A stretch of DNA of 37,625 nt, from positions 1 to 37,625 of the IMG/VR virus record IMGVR_UViG_3300023184_000293, one strand, 5' to 3'. Positions 16,163 to 22,511 of the stretch are shown piece after piece. This DNA comes from a virus. Under the pieces are notes generated by a model. It ran no database searches, had not been told where the DNA came from, and saw only the letters and a program-made list of their open reading frames with translations. The stretch's first letter is position 1. Every line of letters begins with the position of its first letter. Both the position numbers and the translations under genes were made by a program.

Positions 16163-18598
16163 ATGGCTGCATTTGACCCTGATGCTTACCTAGCGCAAAA
16201 AGCGTCTGCGCCTGTTGCTTTTGATCCAGATGCTTATCTAGCGTCAAAAGCCCCCGTTGACCGTAGCTTGGTTTCTCAAATACCAACTGAGCGCGGGGCT
16301 AATTTAACACCGACACCGCAAGAACCGGTATCGTTGATCGACAGGATTTACGGCGCAGCAGAGGTGTTGCCTGCAATGGCAGGGGGGATGGTTGGTGGTG
16401 TCGTTACGCCAATTGCTCAATTGGGCTATGAACTTTTTGGTGGTCAAGCGTTTACGCCACAAGGCAGAGCAGCAGCAGCAGAGTTTGGCAAAAAAGTACA
16501 AAGTCAGTTTTATCAACCCAGAACTGAAAAGGGGCAGGAATACACTGCCGCTATTGGAAATGCTTTAGCGCCCTTAGTTGGAGTGCCTATTCCAACACTA
16601 AATGCTTTTGGTCAATCTGTACCGGCTGCTGCCCGTGCTATTCGTGACGTTGGACGCAGTGAGGCCAATTTTATTGGTGGCGCTATTGCCGTGCCTCTTG
16701 AGGCCCGTGCAGCGCGTATTCAAGAAGGGCGTGTTGCTCAAAGCTACGCTAATGCGCCAATTATTGATGCAACAAAAGCGGCAGAGCGTCAAGGTTTGGC
16801 AATGGATCCAGCTGTTACCAACCCAACAATGAGAAACCGTTTTAAAGGAATGTTGGTTGGCAAAGCCTTTGATGAAGCTGCTCTCACGTACAACGCTGCT
16901 CAAACAACTAAAGTAGTTCGCCAAGATTTAGGTGTTGCCCCAACTGAAAAATTAAGTGTTGCTGCTATTGACCGCGCATTAGATGTTGCTGGAAAACCTT
17001 ACGATGTAATTCGCAAAATGGGTGTTTTGCAAACTCCGCAAACATCTTTAAATGCGCTTGAATCTCTTAGAACCCCAGCTTTAATTGGTGGCGAACAATC
17101 AGCAGCAGCAGTGGGTTCTTTGATTAATGACGCAATAAACAAATTGCAACAAGGTCGTAGTGGGGCTTTGTTGTTAGACGACATTCGATCAAATCGTCGA
17201 AATGCAAACGCTGTTTACAAAGCTGAATCAGTTAATCCTGATCCATTGTTAAAAGCAAAAGCTGATGCTCAAATGTCAATTGCAAATATTTTGGAAGACA
17301 TAGTTGACGCCAATGCGCCAAATTCCAAAGCATTGTCGGAAATGAAAACGGCACGAGTTCGCATGGCTCAAATTTTTGACCATGAACGAGCCATTAACTT
17401 TGCCAATGAAACTGTTGATCCTCAAGTTTACGCAAAATTGCTAGATGAGAAAAAAGGCGGTATGACCGGCGTTGGGGCTGACCTTGGAAAAGTTGCGGCT
17501 ACTGTTCCAAATTTGATGAATACGCAAGCGCCTACGGCTCAAGTAATGCCAAAGGCTACACGATCTGGAGTATTGGGTGCAGCAGGCGCTTTGGCGGGTG
17601 GCATGGTGGCAGGTTATCCAGGCGCTATTGGCGGGGCTGCTCTTGGTGGCGCTACTGGAATTATTGGAAATAGATTAGTCGCCAAAGGAATGGTGACGCC
17701 GGAATATCAAGCGTCCCGCGCTATGCCTACAGATTACCGGCCTGCGCCAAATATGTTGCGTCCCGTAGAGCCAAGTTATTCACCAAATGCGTTGGTTCCG
17801 TATGACTACAGTCAATCAGTTTTGACGCCAGATCAAATTCCAAATTTTGTACTGCGTCCAAGTGGCCCCGGCCCACTTACTACCCCCGGTGTTGCGCCTG
17901 GGCCTGCCCAGATAGGAATGTCACAAGGCCCGGTTGGTGGACAAATGGGCGCTCTACGTATGGAAGATGTTCGCGCTCGGGATTTGTCTATGCGCCAAGG
18001 CGCTGCCGCTGAAGCACAACAAGCTGCTGCGGCTGCGGCAGCACGGCAACCCACAGGCATAGGCGCTGTGTTAGATTTTGACCCCATTACCGGCACGTAC
18101 AAAGTCGGCGGGGCTGGTGTTAAAGGAGCAACACCAGAAATTTTTATGGAGAATTTAGGCAAGTCGTTAACAACCGCTACTGAAAAAGTTGCGGCTGGAA
18201 AATTGTTTGACCTTACAGCGGCTGAAAAAGTAGCGTTTGACAAAACCAAGGTAGACCTTGCTACCGCTGCGCCGGAATTCAAAGGCTTGACTGACAAAGC
18301 CCTTGCGTCAAAAATGATGGATCGTCAATGGGTTCAAGATGCGGTTACAAAAATTGAAGACAAAGCAAGAGCATTTCAAGATATTGCAGACCAAGCAAAA
18401 AATGCTCAAATGAAACGCGATGCCGTAATAAAAAGAGATCAAATGCTTGATCTTTTAACCGGGCTAGAAGAAACTTTGCGTCAGCCCAGACCAGTTTCGG
18501 GTACTGGGCAAGGCCCAAAAACTAGGGCGGCTAAGGCTAACCAGTTAAGCCCTAGAGAAGTCACCAACGCTATGGATATTTTAGGCGGTTCACAATGA
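16163..18598 (+). CDS. Large internal virion / ejection protein (P22 gp16-like role)
   Basis: An 811-residue protein. The N terminus has two copies of AFDPDAYLA(Q/S)KA about 15 residues apart. Gly-rich hydrophobic stretches occur at ~residues 70-100 (AMAGGMVGGVVTPIAQLG) and ~470-510 (GVLGAAGALAGGMVAGYPGA, then IGGAALGGATGIIGN). They are Gly-zipper-like and could insert into membranes when the protein is ejected. The remainder is helical, with a Pro/Gly linker at ~540-620. No catalytic motif is apparent. It is the last and largest gene of the ejection cluster; AGGA lies 7 bases before the start, and its stop overlaps the next start by ATGA. Confidence 0.78.
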   Translation: MAAFDPDAYLAQKASAPVAFDPDAYLASKAPVDRSLVSQIPTERGANLTPTPQEPVSLIDRIYGAAEVLPAMAGGMVGGVVTPIAQLGYELFGGQAFTPQGRAAAAEFGKKVQSQFYQPRTEKGQEYTAAIGNALAPLVGVPIPTLNAFGQSVPAAARAIRDVGRSEANFIGGAIAVPLEARAARIQEGRVAQSYANAPIIDATKAAERQGLAMDPAVTNPTMRNRFKGMLVGKAFDEAALTYNAAQTTKVVRQDLGVAPTEKLSVAAIDRALDVAGKPYDVIRKMGVLQTPQTSLNALESLRTPALIGGEQSAAAVGSLINDAINKLQQGRSGALLLDDIRSNRRNANAVYKAESVNPDPLLKAKADAQMSIANILEDIVDANAPNSKALSEMKTARVRMAQIFDHERAINFANETVDPQVYAKLLDEKKGGMTGVGADLGKVAATVPNLMNTQAPTAQVMPKATRSGVLGAAGALAGGMVAGYPGAIGGAALGGATGIIGNRLVAKGMVTPEYQASRAMPTDYRPAPNMLRPVEPSYSPNALVPYDYSQSVLTPDQIPNFVLRPSGPGPLTTPGVAPGPAQIGMSQGPVGGQMGALRMEDVRARDLSMRQGAAAEAQQAAAAAAARQPTGIGAVLDFDPITGTYKVGGAGVKGATPEIFMENLGKSLTTATEKVAAGKLFDLTAAEKVAFDKTKVDLATAAPEFKGLTDKALASKMMDRQWVQDAVTKIEDKARAFQDIADQAKNAQMKRDAVIKRDQMLDLLTGLEETLRQPRPVSGTGQGPKTRAAKANQLSPREVTNAMDILGGSQ

Positions 18599-18843
18599 CA
18601 CCAGAAGACCGCGCCCTACTTGTCAGTGAATTTTCTTCTGTCTTGCGTGAGCGCAGGGCAGAGAACATCCTCTCACCTGAAGAACTGGCGTGGGTAAAGA
18701 ACGCCATCAAAGCGCAGAACGACATGGAAAAGCTGCGGAAGGCCATCATTGAGAAGACACTCGCCGGTCTGATCTGGGCGGCTATTCTTGGCGTGGCCTA
18801 TCTGTTTGTAGACTTCCTCCGAAACCACGGGCTGAAGATATGA
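18595..18843 (+). CDS. Small protein with C-terminal membrane helix
   Basis: An 82-residue protein: an acidic/basic amphipathic helix (residues ~1-55, LRERRAENILSPEELAWVKN) followed by one membrane segment (LAGLIWAAILGVAYLFVDFL) and a short basic tail. It overlaps both neighbours by ATGA. Membrane proteins with this layout are common just before phage lysis genes, but it lacks the multiple helices of a standard holin. A membrane-anchored late protein of unknown role is the fair description. Confidence 0.72.
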   Translation: MTPEDRALLVSEFSSVLRERRAENILSPEELAWVKNAIKAQNDMEKLRKAIIEKTLAGLIWAAILGVAYLFVDFLRNHGLKI

Positions 18844-19631
18844 ACTATTACCTCAATGCCTTCAATGAAATGTTGCGTAAGCGGCAGATGCAGAACCAGA
18901 TGATGGGTGGTAGTGGCGGTGGGCAGATGCCGCAGATGATGATGGGTGGTAGTGGTAGTGATGAGGGTCGAAGTTCAAACCCTAGCTGGGATGCCTTGTC
19001 CAATGCTGAAAAAGCCGCCTACTATTCTGCCAATCCCACGATGGCAGCAATTACGCAAGGCTTGCAGAAAGGGTTTGGCATGACTAGCTACGGGATGCTG
19101 CAAAACGCCCTAGCGCCAAACTTTGTGCGGGAGCAACAAGCAATTGCTCAAGGCTTTCCAAACGTAGAAGCCTATTCTGGGTCAAGAAACTTTGGCAAAG
19201 AAAGCAGCCTGCCAGCCGAGGGTGTTGTTAGCCCAGGGATGCCACAGTCTAAAGGGTTTTTTGAGTCTTTGTTAAGCGGTATTCTTCCTAGTTCCAATGT
19301 GTCTTTGAATCCGGTGGAAGTTCAAGATCGGGCGCCATCACTTACGCCAGCAGGAATGGCAGCAGCAGCACCAGGGGTAGCAGAGGCAAACGCTGCTGGA
19401 TACGATTCAGGCATGGGCAACTTTGGTGGCTCTGACACCTCCAACAGCTTTGGTGAAGGCCAATACAACCAAGGCGGCATGGTCAACGCCCAGCACCTAA
19501 TGGGCCGCGCTCCTGCACCTGACGATGGCTACGGGGCGCTACAGGGCGGTGAGTACGTCATCACCAAGGCGGCGGTGGAGAAGTACGGCAAGCGCATGAT
19601 GGACGCCATCAATAATGGCACTTTCCGCTAA
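18840..19631 (+). CDS. Late structural protein, Met/Gly-rich, C-terminal GEYVITKAAVEKYG motif
   Basis: A 263-residue protein. The N terminus is low complexity (MQNQMMGGSGGGQMPQMMMG). The last ~55 residues contain QGGMVNAQHLMG, PAPDDGYGALQGGEYVITKA and AVEKYGKRMMDAINNGTF. This DDGYxALxxGEYVI..AAxxKYG ending is widespread in phage virion-associated proteins as far as I recall, with no established function. The middle is Ala/Gly/Ser-rich and probably disordered. It is placed between the ejection genes and the lysis cassette. Confidence 0.72.
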   Translation: MNYYLNAFNEMLRKRQMQNQMMGGSGGGQMPQMMMGGSGSDEGRSSNPSWDALSNAEKAAYYSANPTMAAITQGLQKGFGMTSYGMLQNALAPNFVREQQAIAQGFPNVEAYSGSRNFGKESSLPAEGVVSPGMPQSKGFFESLLSGILPSSNVSLNPVEVQDRAPSLTPAGMAAAAPGVAEANAAGYDSGMGNFGGSDTSNSFGEGQYNQGGMVNAQHLMGRAPAPDDGYGALQGGEYVITKAAVEKYGKRMMDAINNGTFR

Positions 19632-19633
19632 TT

Positions 19634-19786
19634 ATGGAGTTTTTCGAGGCACTGGCAAAGGGTTGGCCCATGCTGCTGGCGTTGATAACGCTCATCATTG
19701 TGCTGGCAAAAATGGACATCAAAATCGCTGTGCTGGAAGAAAAAGTTAAGAGTTTGTTTGAGATTTTTAACCGCAAAGACAAATGA
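19634..19786 (+). CDS. 50-residue membrane protein in lysis cassette
   Basis: The product starts MEFFEALAKGWPMLLALITL and continues IIVLAKMDIKIAVLEEKVK, then a basic end. It has one membrane helix (about residues 10-25) followed by an amphipathic helix with heptad-like spacing. It starts two bases after the previous stop and overlaps the next gene by ATGA. Topology resembles small accessory lysis or signal-anchor proteins, but no specific family is recognised. Confidence 0.7.
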   Translation: MEFFEALAKGWPMLLALITLIIVLAKMDIKIAVLEEKVKSLFEIFNRKDK

Positions 19787-20007
19787 AAGCTAAACTCACC
19801 TTCTTCGTTACGCTCATGGTCAGCATGACACTTTGCATTGTTGTTTTTGGCATGGTTGCTGTGCTAATGATTGGTCTGTTTGACGAGAAAGTGGACAACA
19901 GCGAAATCTTTAAACTGATTAGCCCAGCTTTCCAGACGATTGTTGGCGGCTTTATCGGGCTGCTTGCTGGCGTCAAACTATCACATGATGATGAGGAAAC
20001 AAAATGA
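19783..20007 (+). CDS. Small membrane protein with two predicted helices (possible holin or antiholin)
   Basis: A 74-residue protein. Segment 1 is FFVTLMVSMTLCIVVFGMVA plus VLMIGLF, segment 2 is AFQTIVGGFIGLLAGVKL, and they are separated by an acidic loop (DEKVDNSEIFK). It has a charged C terminus (SHDDEETK). Two helices, small size and position immediately before a holin-like gene and an endolysin fit a holin/antiholin partner. Overlaps both neighbours by ATGA. Role inferred. Confidence 0.68.
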   Translation: MKAKLTFFVTLMVSMTLCIVVFGMVAVLMIGLFDEKVDNSEIFKLISPAFQTIVGGFIGLLAGVKLSHDDEETK

Positions 20008-20390
20008 TTGGATTAGACGCAATTCTTGGTATTGGCGGCAAGCTGATTGACAAACTTATTCCTGACCCTGCTGCCCAAGATGCCGCACGGTTGGAGTTAC
20101 TCAAGCTGCAACAGTCAGGTGAACTGGCGGCAATGACTGCCCAAACGGAAATCAACAAGGCAGAGGCCAGCAACCCGTCTGTGTTTGTGTCGGGCTGGCG
20201 TCCAGCGATTGGCTGGGTCTGCGCTTTGGCGATGGGGTATCAGTACCTTGCCCGACCGCTTTTGGTTGCCTTCATGCCTGCTTTGGCCTTCCCTGGCCTT
20301 GATGACAATCTTTGGCAGTTAATGATGGGTATGCTGGGCCTAGGCGGGTTGCGGACGTTTGAAAAGACCCAGGGCGTAGCATCAAAGTGA
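20004..20390 (+). CDS. Holin, 3TM (GTA_holin_3TM-like)
   Basis: A 128-residue protein. The N-terminal amphipathic part (LIPDPAAQDAARLELLKLQQ, then SGE) is followed by NPSVFVSGWRPAIGWVCALA, LLVAFMPALAFPGLDD and WQLMMGMLGLGGLRTFEK. The PSxFVxGWRPxIGWVCA motif and the layout are those of the GTA_holin_3TM (holin of three TMs) family. Holins permeabilise the inner membrane to release or activate the endolysin. The next gene starts inside its stop (GTGA), coupling holin and endolysin synthesis. Confidence 0.85.
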   Translation: MIGLDAILGIGGKLIDKLIPDPAAQDAARLELLKLQQSGELAAMTAQTEINKAEASNPSVFVSGWRPAIGWVCALAMGYQYLARPLLVAFMPALAFPGLDDNLWQLMMGMLGLGGLRTFEKTQGVASK

Positions 20391-20809
20391 CCCCGCATTT
20401 CACACTTGCCGAGTTGACGCACACCGACCACCGCAGCCTGGACAACACCCCAAACGCTGGCGAACTGGCAAACTTGCAGCGGCTGGCGCAGTTTCTGGAG
20501 TTGGTAAAAGCCAAGCTAGACAACAAACCAATTATGGTGAACTCGGCCTTTCGATCTAAGCAAGTCAATGACTCAGTGGGCAGTAAAGACACTTCTCAGC
20601 ACCGGCTAGGCTGCGCTGCTGACATTCGTGTACCCGGCATGACCCCTGACCAAGTTGTACGTTCTATCATGAGCCACGGGCTGTATTTTGACCAGATCAT
20701 TCGAGAGTTTGACGCCTGGACGCACATCAGTATCCCCAACACAGCAGCCCTGTTACCCCGGCGTCAAGCGCTAATCATTGATAAGCTAGGCACTAGACCC
20801 TTTGTTTAG
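20387..20809 (+). CDS. Endolysin, Peptidase M15 type (D-Ala-D-Ala carboxypeptidase-like)
   Basis: A 140-residue protein of the Peptidase_M15_3 type, a zinc peptidase that cuts peptide cross-links of peptidoglycan. It begins MTPHFTLAELTHTDHRSLDN, a usual opening for the family. The zinc-site residues are visible: H72 and D79 in SQHRLGCAADIR, and H113 in WTHISIP. Start is GTG at 20387, overlapping the holin stop. No signal peptide, so export depends on the holin. The 3' end overlaps by 24 bases with a convergent small gene on the other strand. Confidence 0.9.
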   Translation: MTPHFTLAELTHTDHRSLDNTPNAGELANLQRLAQFLELVKAKLDNKPIMVNSAFRSKQVNDSVGSKDTSQHRLGCAADIRVPGMTPDQVVRSIMSHGLYFDQIIREFDAWTHISIPNTAALLPRRQALIIDKLGTRPFV

Positions 20810-20950
20810 TGCCCGGTACGCCTCAATCGCATCCCTGAGGTCGCCCCGCAACTGCTCAAGCTGGTCTTGCTGCTCCTGCAGCCGCAAGTAGGCGTCCATA
20901 GCAAACTGGTCGAGCGTGGCTCTGTCCCACGTTGCAAAGGTAGGTGTCAT
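20786..20950 (-). CDS. 54-residue coiled-coil protein, last gene of leftward micro-gene cluster
   Basis: The product starts MTPTFATWDRATLDQFAMDA and continues YLRLQEQQDQLEQLRGDLRD, then AIEAYRALNK. Residues 20-50 show heptad-like spacing of Leu and long charged residues, so a coiled coil is likely. The start ATG is inside the stop of the upstream HTH gene (ATGA on the minus strand), which supports it as a real gene. Its 3' end runs 24 bases into the endolysin gene from the other strand. Function unknown; it might be a partner of the HTH protein. Confidence 0.65.
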   Translation of the reverse strand: MTPTFATWDRATLDQFAMDAYLRLQEQQDQLEQLRGDLRDAIEAYRALNKGSSA

Positions 20951-21165
20951 GGGTGTGGGCAATCGTCAGGGACAAAGGCTAGGCAATGCACCGCTGCGTG
21001 TTTGCTTTTGGACTTGACCCAGCGGTCGATATAGGTGTCAGGCATCAAAGTTAATGACCTGTTGATTGCTGATGGCTCTGCGCCCAACATAAGTGCCAGT
21101 TGCTTGGCAGTCAGACCATCAGGCGCTTGGGCCAAGGCATCACGGATTTGCTTAGATATCACCAC
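20947..21165 (-). CDS. Small winged-helix / HTH protein
   Basis: A 72-residue protein. Residues ~1-45 (ISKQIRDALAQAPDGLTAKQ, then LALMLGAEPSAINRSLTLM) form a helix-turn-helix of winged-helix type; the rest (DTYIDRWVKSKSKHAAVHC) is a short wing and tail. GTG at 21165 is the only suitable start; it lies in the stop region of an upstream 36-residue gene. A DNA-binding role, perhaps a regulator of phage or host genes, is likely but no target can be seen. It is the only recognisable regulator in the leftward cluster. Confidence 0.75.
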   Translation of the reverse strand: MVISKQIRDALAQAPDGLTAKQLALMLGAEPSAINRSLTLMPDTYIDRWVKSKSKHAAVHCLAFVPDDCPHP

Positions 21166-21269
21166 GGCGCATCCTCATGGTTGGCAGGGTTAAACGGGAT
21201 AGGCTTGTTTGGCTGCGGTTTGGGCAGTTTAGTGGGGAAGGGCCAGTTATCCATTAAAAGTTCATCCAT
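21159..21269 (-). CDS. 36-residue Pro/Asn-rich micro-protein
   Basis: The product is MDELLMDNWPFPTKLPKPQP followed by NKPIPFNPANHEDAPW. It starts inside the last codons of the upstream 108-residue gene (overlap 16 bases) and ends 7 bases into the downstream HTH gene. Proline-rich with an FNPANHEDAPW ending and no predicted secondary structure. The ORF is only supported by this tight packing; the function is unknown. Confidence 0.5.
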   Translation of the reverse strand: MDELLMDNWPFPTKLPKPQPNKPIPFNPANHEDAPW

Positions 21270-21580
21270 GTTTTAGTTACAAAATCATATCGGCGGTTGC
21301 GGACGTAAGCCGCCATTTCTGCATCAGTCATTTGTGTGGTGACTGGCGCAACGTAGGTTTCAATCCGCTGGGGGAATGGTTCAGTTCTGGCGTTCCATTC
21401 CTCGGCAATCTTTTTGGCATCAAGTTCTGTTGTCACAACAGCACCAGGCTTCTCCAAAAAATTTAGGCAATTGATGCCATGCTTGTTCATTACGGCCCAC
21501 CAGGTTGGCCCAATCTGTTCAGCGCGGTAGGGCTTTACGGCGAAATACTTTGCTGGAATTGCCGTTAAATTGTGCGTCAT
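21254..21580 (-). CDS. Hypothetical phage protein (108 residues)
   Basis: The start ATG at 21580 lies in the ATGA of the upstream gene's stop; a longer frame with GTG at 21607 would only overlap that gene. The N-terminal part (KYFAVKPYRAEQIGPTWWAV, then MNKHGINCLNFLEKPG) is beta-rich. KKIAEEWNAR is a helix. The C-terminal part is MTDAEMAAYVRNRRYDFVTK. It looks like a small globular protein with no motif I recognise. Its role is unknown. Confidence 0.65.
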   Translation of the reverse strand: MTHNLTAIPAKYFAVKPYRAEQIGPTWWAVMNKHGINCLNFLEKPGAVVTTELDAKKIAEEWNARTEPFPQRIETYVAPVTTQMTDAEMAAYVRNRRYDFVTKTWMNF

Positions 21581-21828
21581 GTGCTGCGCTCCGTCAGACC
21601 CTGCCACAAGCGCTGTGCTGCGGGTGGGGTGTCAAACACAGGCAGGGTGCCGAACAACTTTGCCACCGGCTCCTGCGCTGGCTGTGCCAGTGCGGTAAAA
21701 AGATGCTCTCGCGCTTCTTGTGCAATTGTGTTGCCGAGACTGTTGCCATCTTGGTTGCCATTGCCGAGCTTGGATAGTTTGTCCAACGCCTCCAGCGCCT
21801 GCTGCGCGGATTGTCTCAGTGTGGTCAT
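21577..21828 (-). CDS. Hypothetical phage protein, MTTLRQSAQQALEAL type
   Basis: An 83-residue protein. ATG at 21828 is preferred over GTG at 21840 because it sits in the ATGA formed with the upstream 40-residue gene. It has an amphipathic N-terminal helix (TLRQSAQQALEALDKLSKLG), a short acidic helix (QEAREHLFTALAQPAQEPVA) and ends LPVFDTPPAAQRLWQGLTER. The N-terminal motif occurs in many small phage early genes I have seen; no activity is known. Confidence 0.65.
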   Translation of the reverse strand: MTTLRQSAQQALEALDKLSKLGNGNQDGNSLGNTIAQEAREHLFTALAQPAQEPVAKLFGTLPVFDTPPAAQRLWQGLTERST

Positions 21829-21947
21829 AGCATCCCCCACAAGAATCCTGCCAAGCCTGCAATGCCAACCAAAGCAAACAGCCCCAGGATACAGCTAGCA
21901 ATTACAAACATAAAATTTGCCAACTCATAGTCTTCATCGTCGTTCAT
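21825..21947 (-). CDS. 40-residue single-span membrane protein
   Basis: The product is MNDDEDYELANFMFVIASCI followed by LGLFALVGIAGLAGFLWGML. It has an acidic N terminus and one membrane helix running to the C terminus. AAAGGT lies about 8 bases before the ATG, and both ends overlap neighbours by ATGA. A cytoplasmic acidic tail with a membrane anchor is predicted. Function unknown. Confidence 0.65.
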   Translation of the reverse strand: MNDDEDYELANFMFVIASCILGLFALVGIAGLAGFLWGML

Positions 21948-22153
21948 AGCGTTACCTTTCTAGTTTTAAAACCACGGTGCGTAAAGCATTGCACCGACCC
22001 ATCCCCCAACAACTTCCAGCCTGCGTTCTCGCCGCACAGCTTTTGAATCTTTTCCTCGACCGTATCAACTCTTGCCTCATGCTCAGACGGGCCGTCCAAC
22101 AAGTAGGCCGTGGACATGACTAGGGCGATCAACCCTGCTGCCAGCCAGTTCAT
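21944..22153 (-). CDS. 69-residue protein with N-terminal membrane/signal segment
   Basis: Begins MNWLAAGLIALVMSTAYLLD, a signal-anchor-like hydrophobic stretch, then an acidic helix (SEHEARVDTVEEKIQKLCGE) and a C-terminal beta-like part (GWKLLGDGSVQCFTHRGFKT). Two Cys residues in the outer part could pair in the periplasm. Both ends overlap neighbours by ATGA. Possibly a small periplasm-facing protein such as a spanin-like or superinfection factor, but there is no family match I can assert. Confidence 0.65.
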   Translation of the reverse strand: MNWLAAGLIALVMSTAYLLDGPSEHEARVDTVEEKIQKLCGENAGWKLLGDGSVQCFTHRGFKTRKVTL

Positions 22154-22314
22154 GGTTTCTTCCCAAACTTCAGCACCTCCAGCCGTTCCCGGTTGGAGCG
22201 TAGGGTGCAGTAGCGTTGGTGGATGCGCTCTAGCATCTTTACCCGCTTATGCACCAACTTTTCTTCTTCCAACATAGCCAGCAGTTGTTCTTCGCTGTAC
22301 TCGTTAGCTTCCAA
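22150..22314 (-). CDS. Small helical protein, start uncertain (54 residues if TTG)
   Basis: Reads LEANEYSEEQLLAMLEEEKL, then VHKRVKMLERIHQRYCTLRS and a basic end. It is a charged, probably all-helical product. TTG at 22314 with GGAGA 10 bases upstream gives a 10-base overlap with the upstream gene; an alternative GTG at 22395 would overlap it by much more. Its 3' end overlaps the next gene by ATGA. Function unknown. Confidence 0.5.
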   Translation of the reverse strand: MEANEYSEEQLLAMLEEEKLVHKRVKMLERIHQRYCTLRSNRERLEVLKFGKKP

Positions 22315-22474
22315 GTGGAATTTTCTCCAAGTCTTCAATTTTTTTCTCCAGGTCTGTAATGCGTTGCACCACCTTGTTGTAAGCCCGACTTGCACTGTTA
22401 TGCGTCCGGGTGCGGATAGAGAGTTCAGCTTGCGCTGCCCTCAGTCTTGCCTTCAGTTGTATGATTTTGTTCAT
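22304..22474 (-). CDS. 56-residue coiled-coil protein, first gene of leftward micro-gene cluster
   Basis: The product is MNKIIQLKARLRAAQAELSI, RTRTHNSASRAYNKVVQRIT, then DLEKKIEDLEKIPLGS. It has a basic N-terminal helix and a C-terminal coiled coil (ITDLEKKIEDLEKI). It begins 11 bases downstream of an extended -10 promoter, which makes it the first gene of the leftward transcript. Function unknown. Confidence 0.6.
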   Translation of the reverse strand: MNKIIQLKARLRAAQAELSIRTRTHNSASRAYNKVVQRITDLEKKIEDLEKIPLGS

Positions 22475-22484
22475 GTTGTGCTAA

Positions 22485-22511
22485 AGTTTACCACAGTTTT
22501 ATGATTGTCAA
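22485..22511 (-). promoter_or_regulatory. Sigma70-like promoter for leftward micro-gene cluster
   Basis: On the minus strand TTGACA (22511-22506) is followed after 15 bases by TAAACT (22490-22485), with an extended -10 TGG directly before it. It starts right after the primase stop codon and points into the nine-gene cluster. The short spacer is compensated by the perfect -35 and the TGn element. The same TGnTA(A/G)ACT pattern occurs at 24554-24562. Confidence 0.6.

Noticed and set aside
21632-21901. 89-residue minus-strand ORF with Trp/Cys-rich product
   Set aside because: It is out of frame with two genes that overlap by ATGA (21577-21828 and 21825-21947), which explain the same DNA better.
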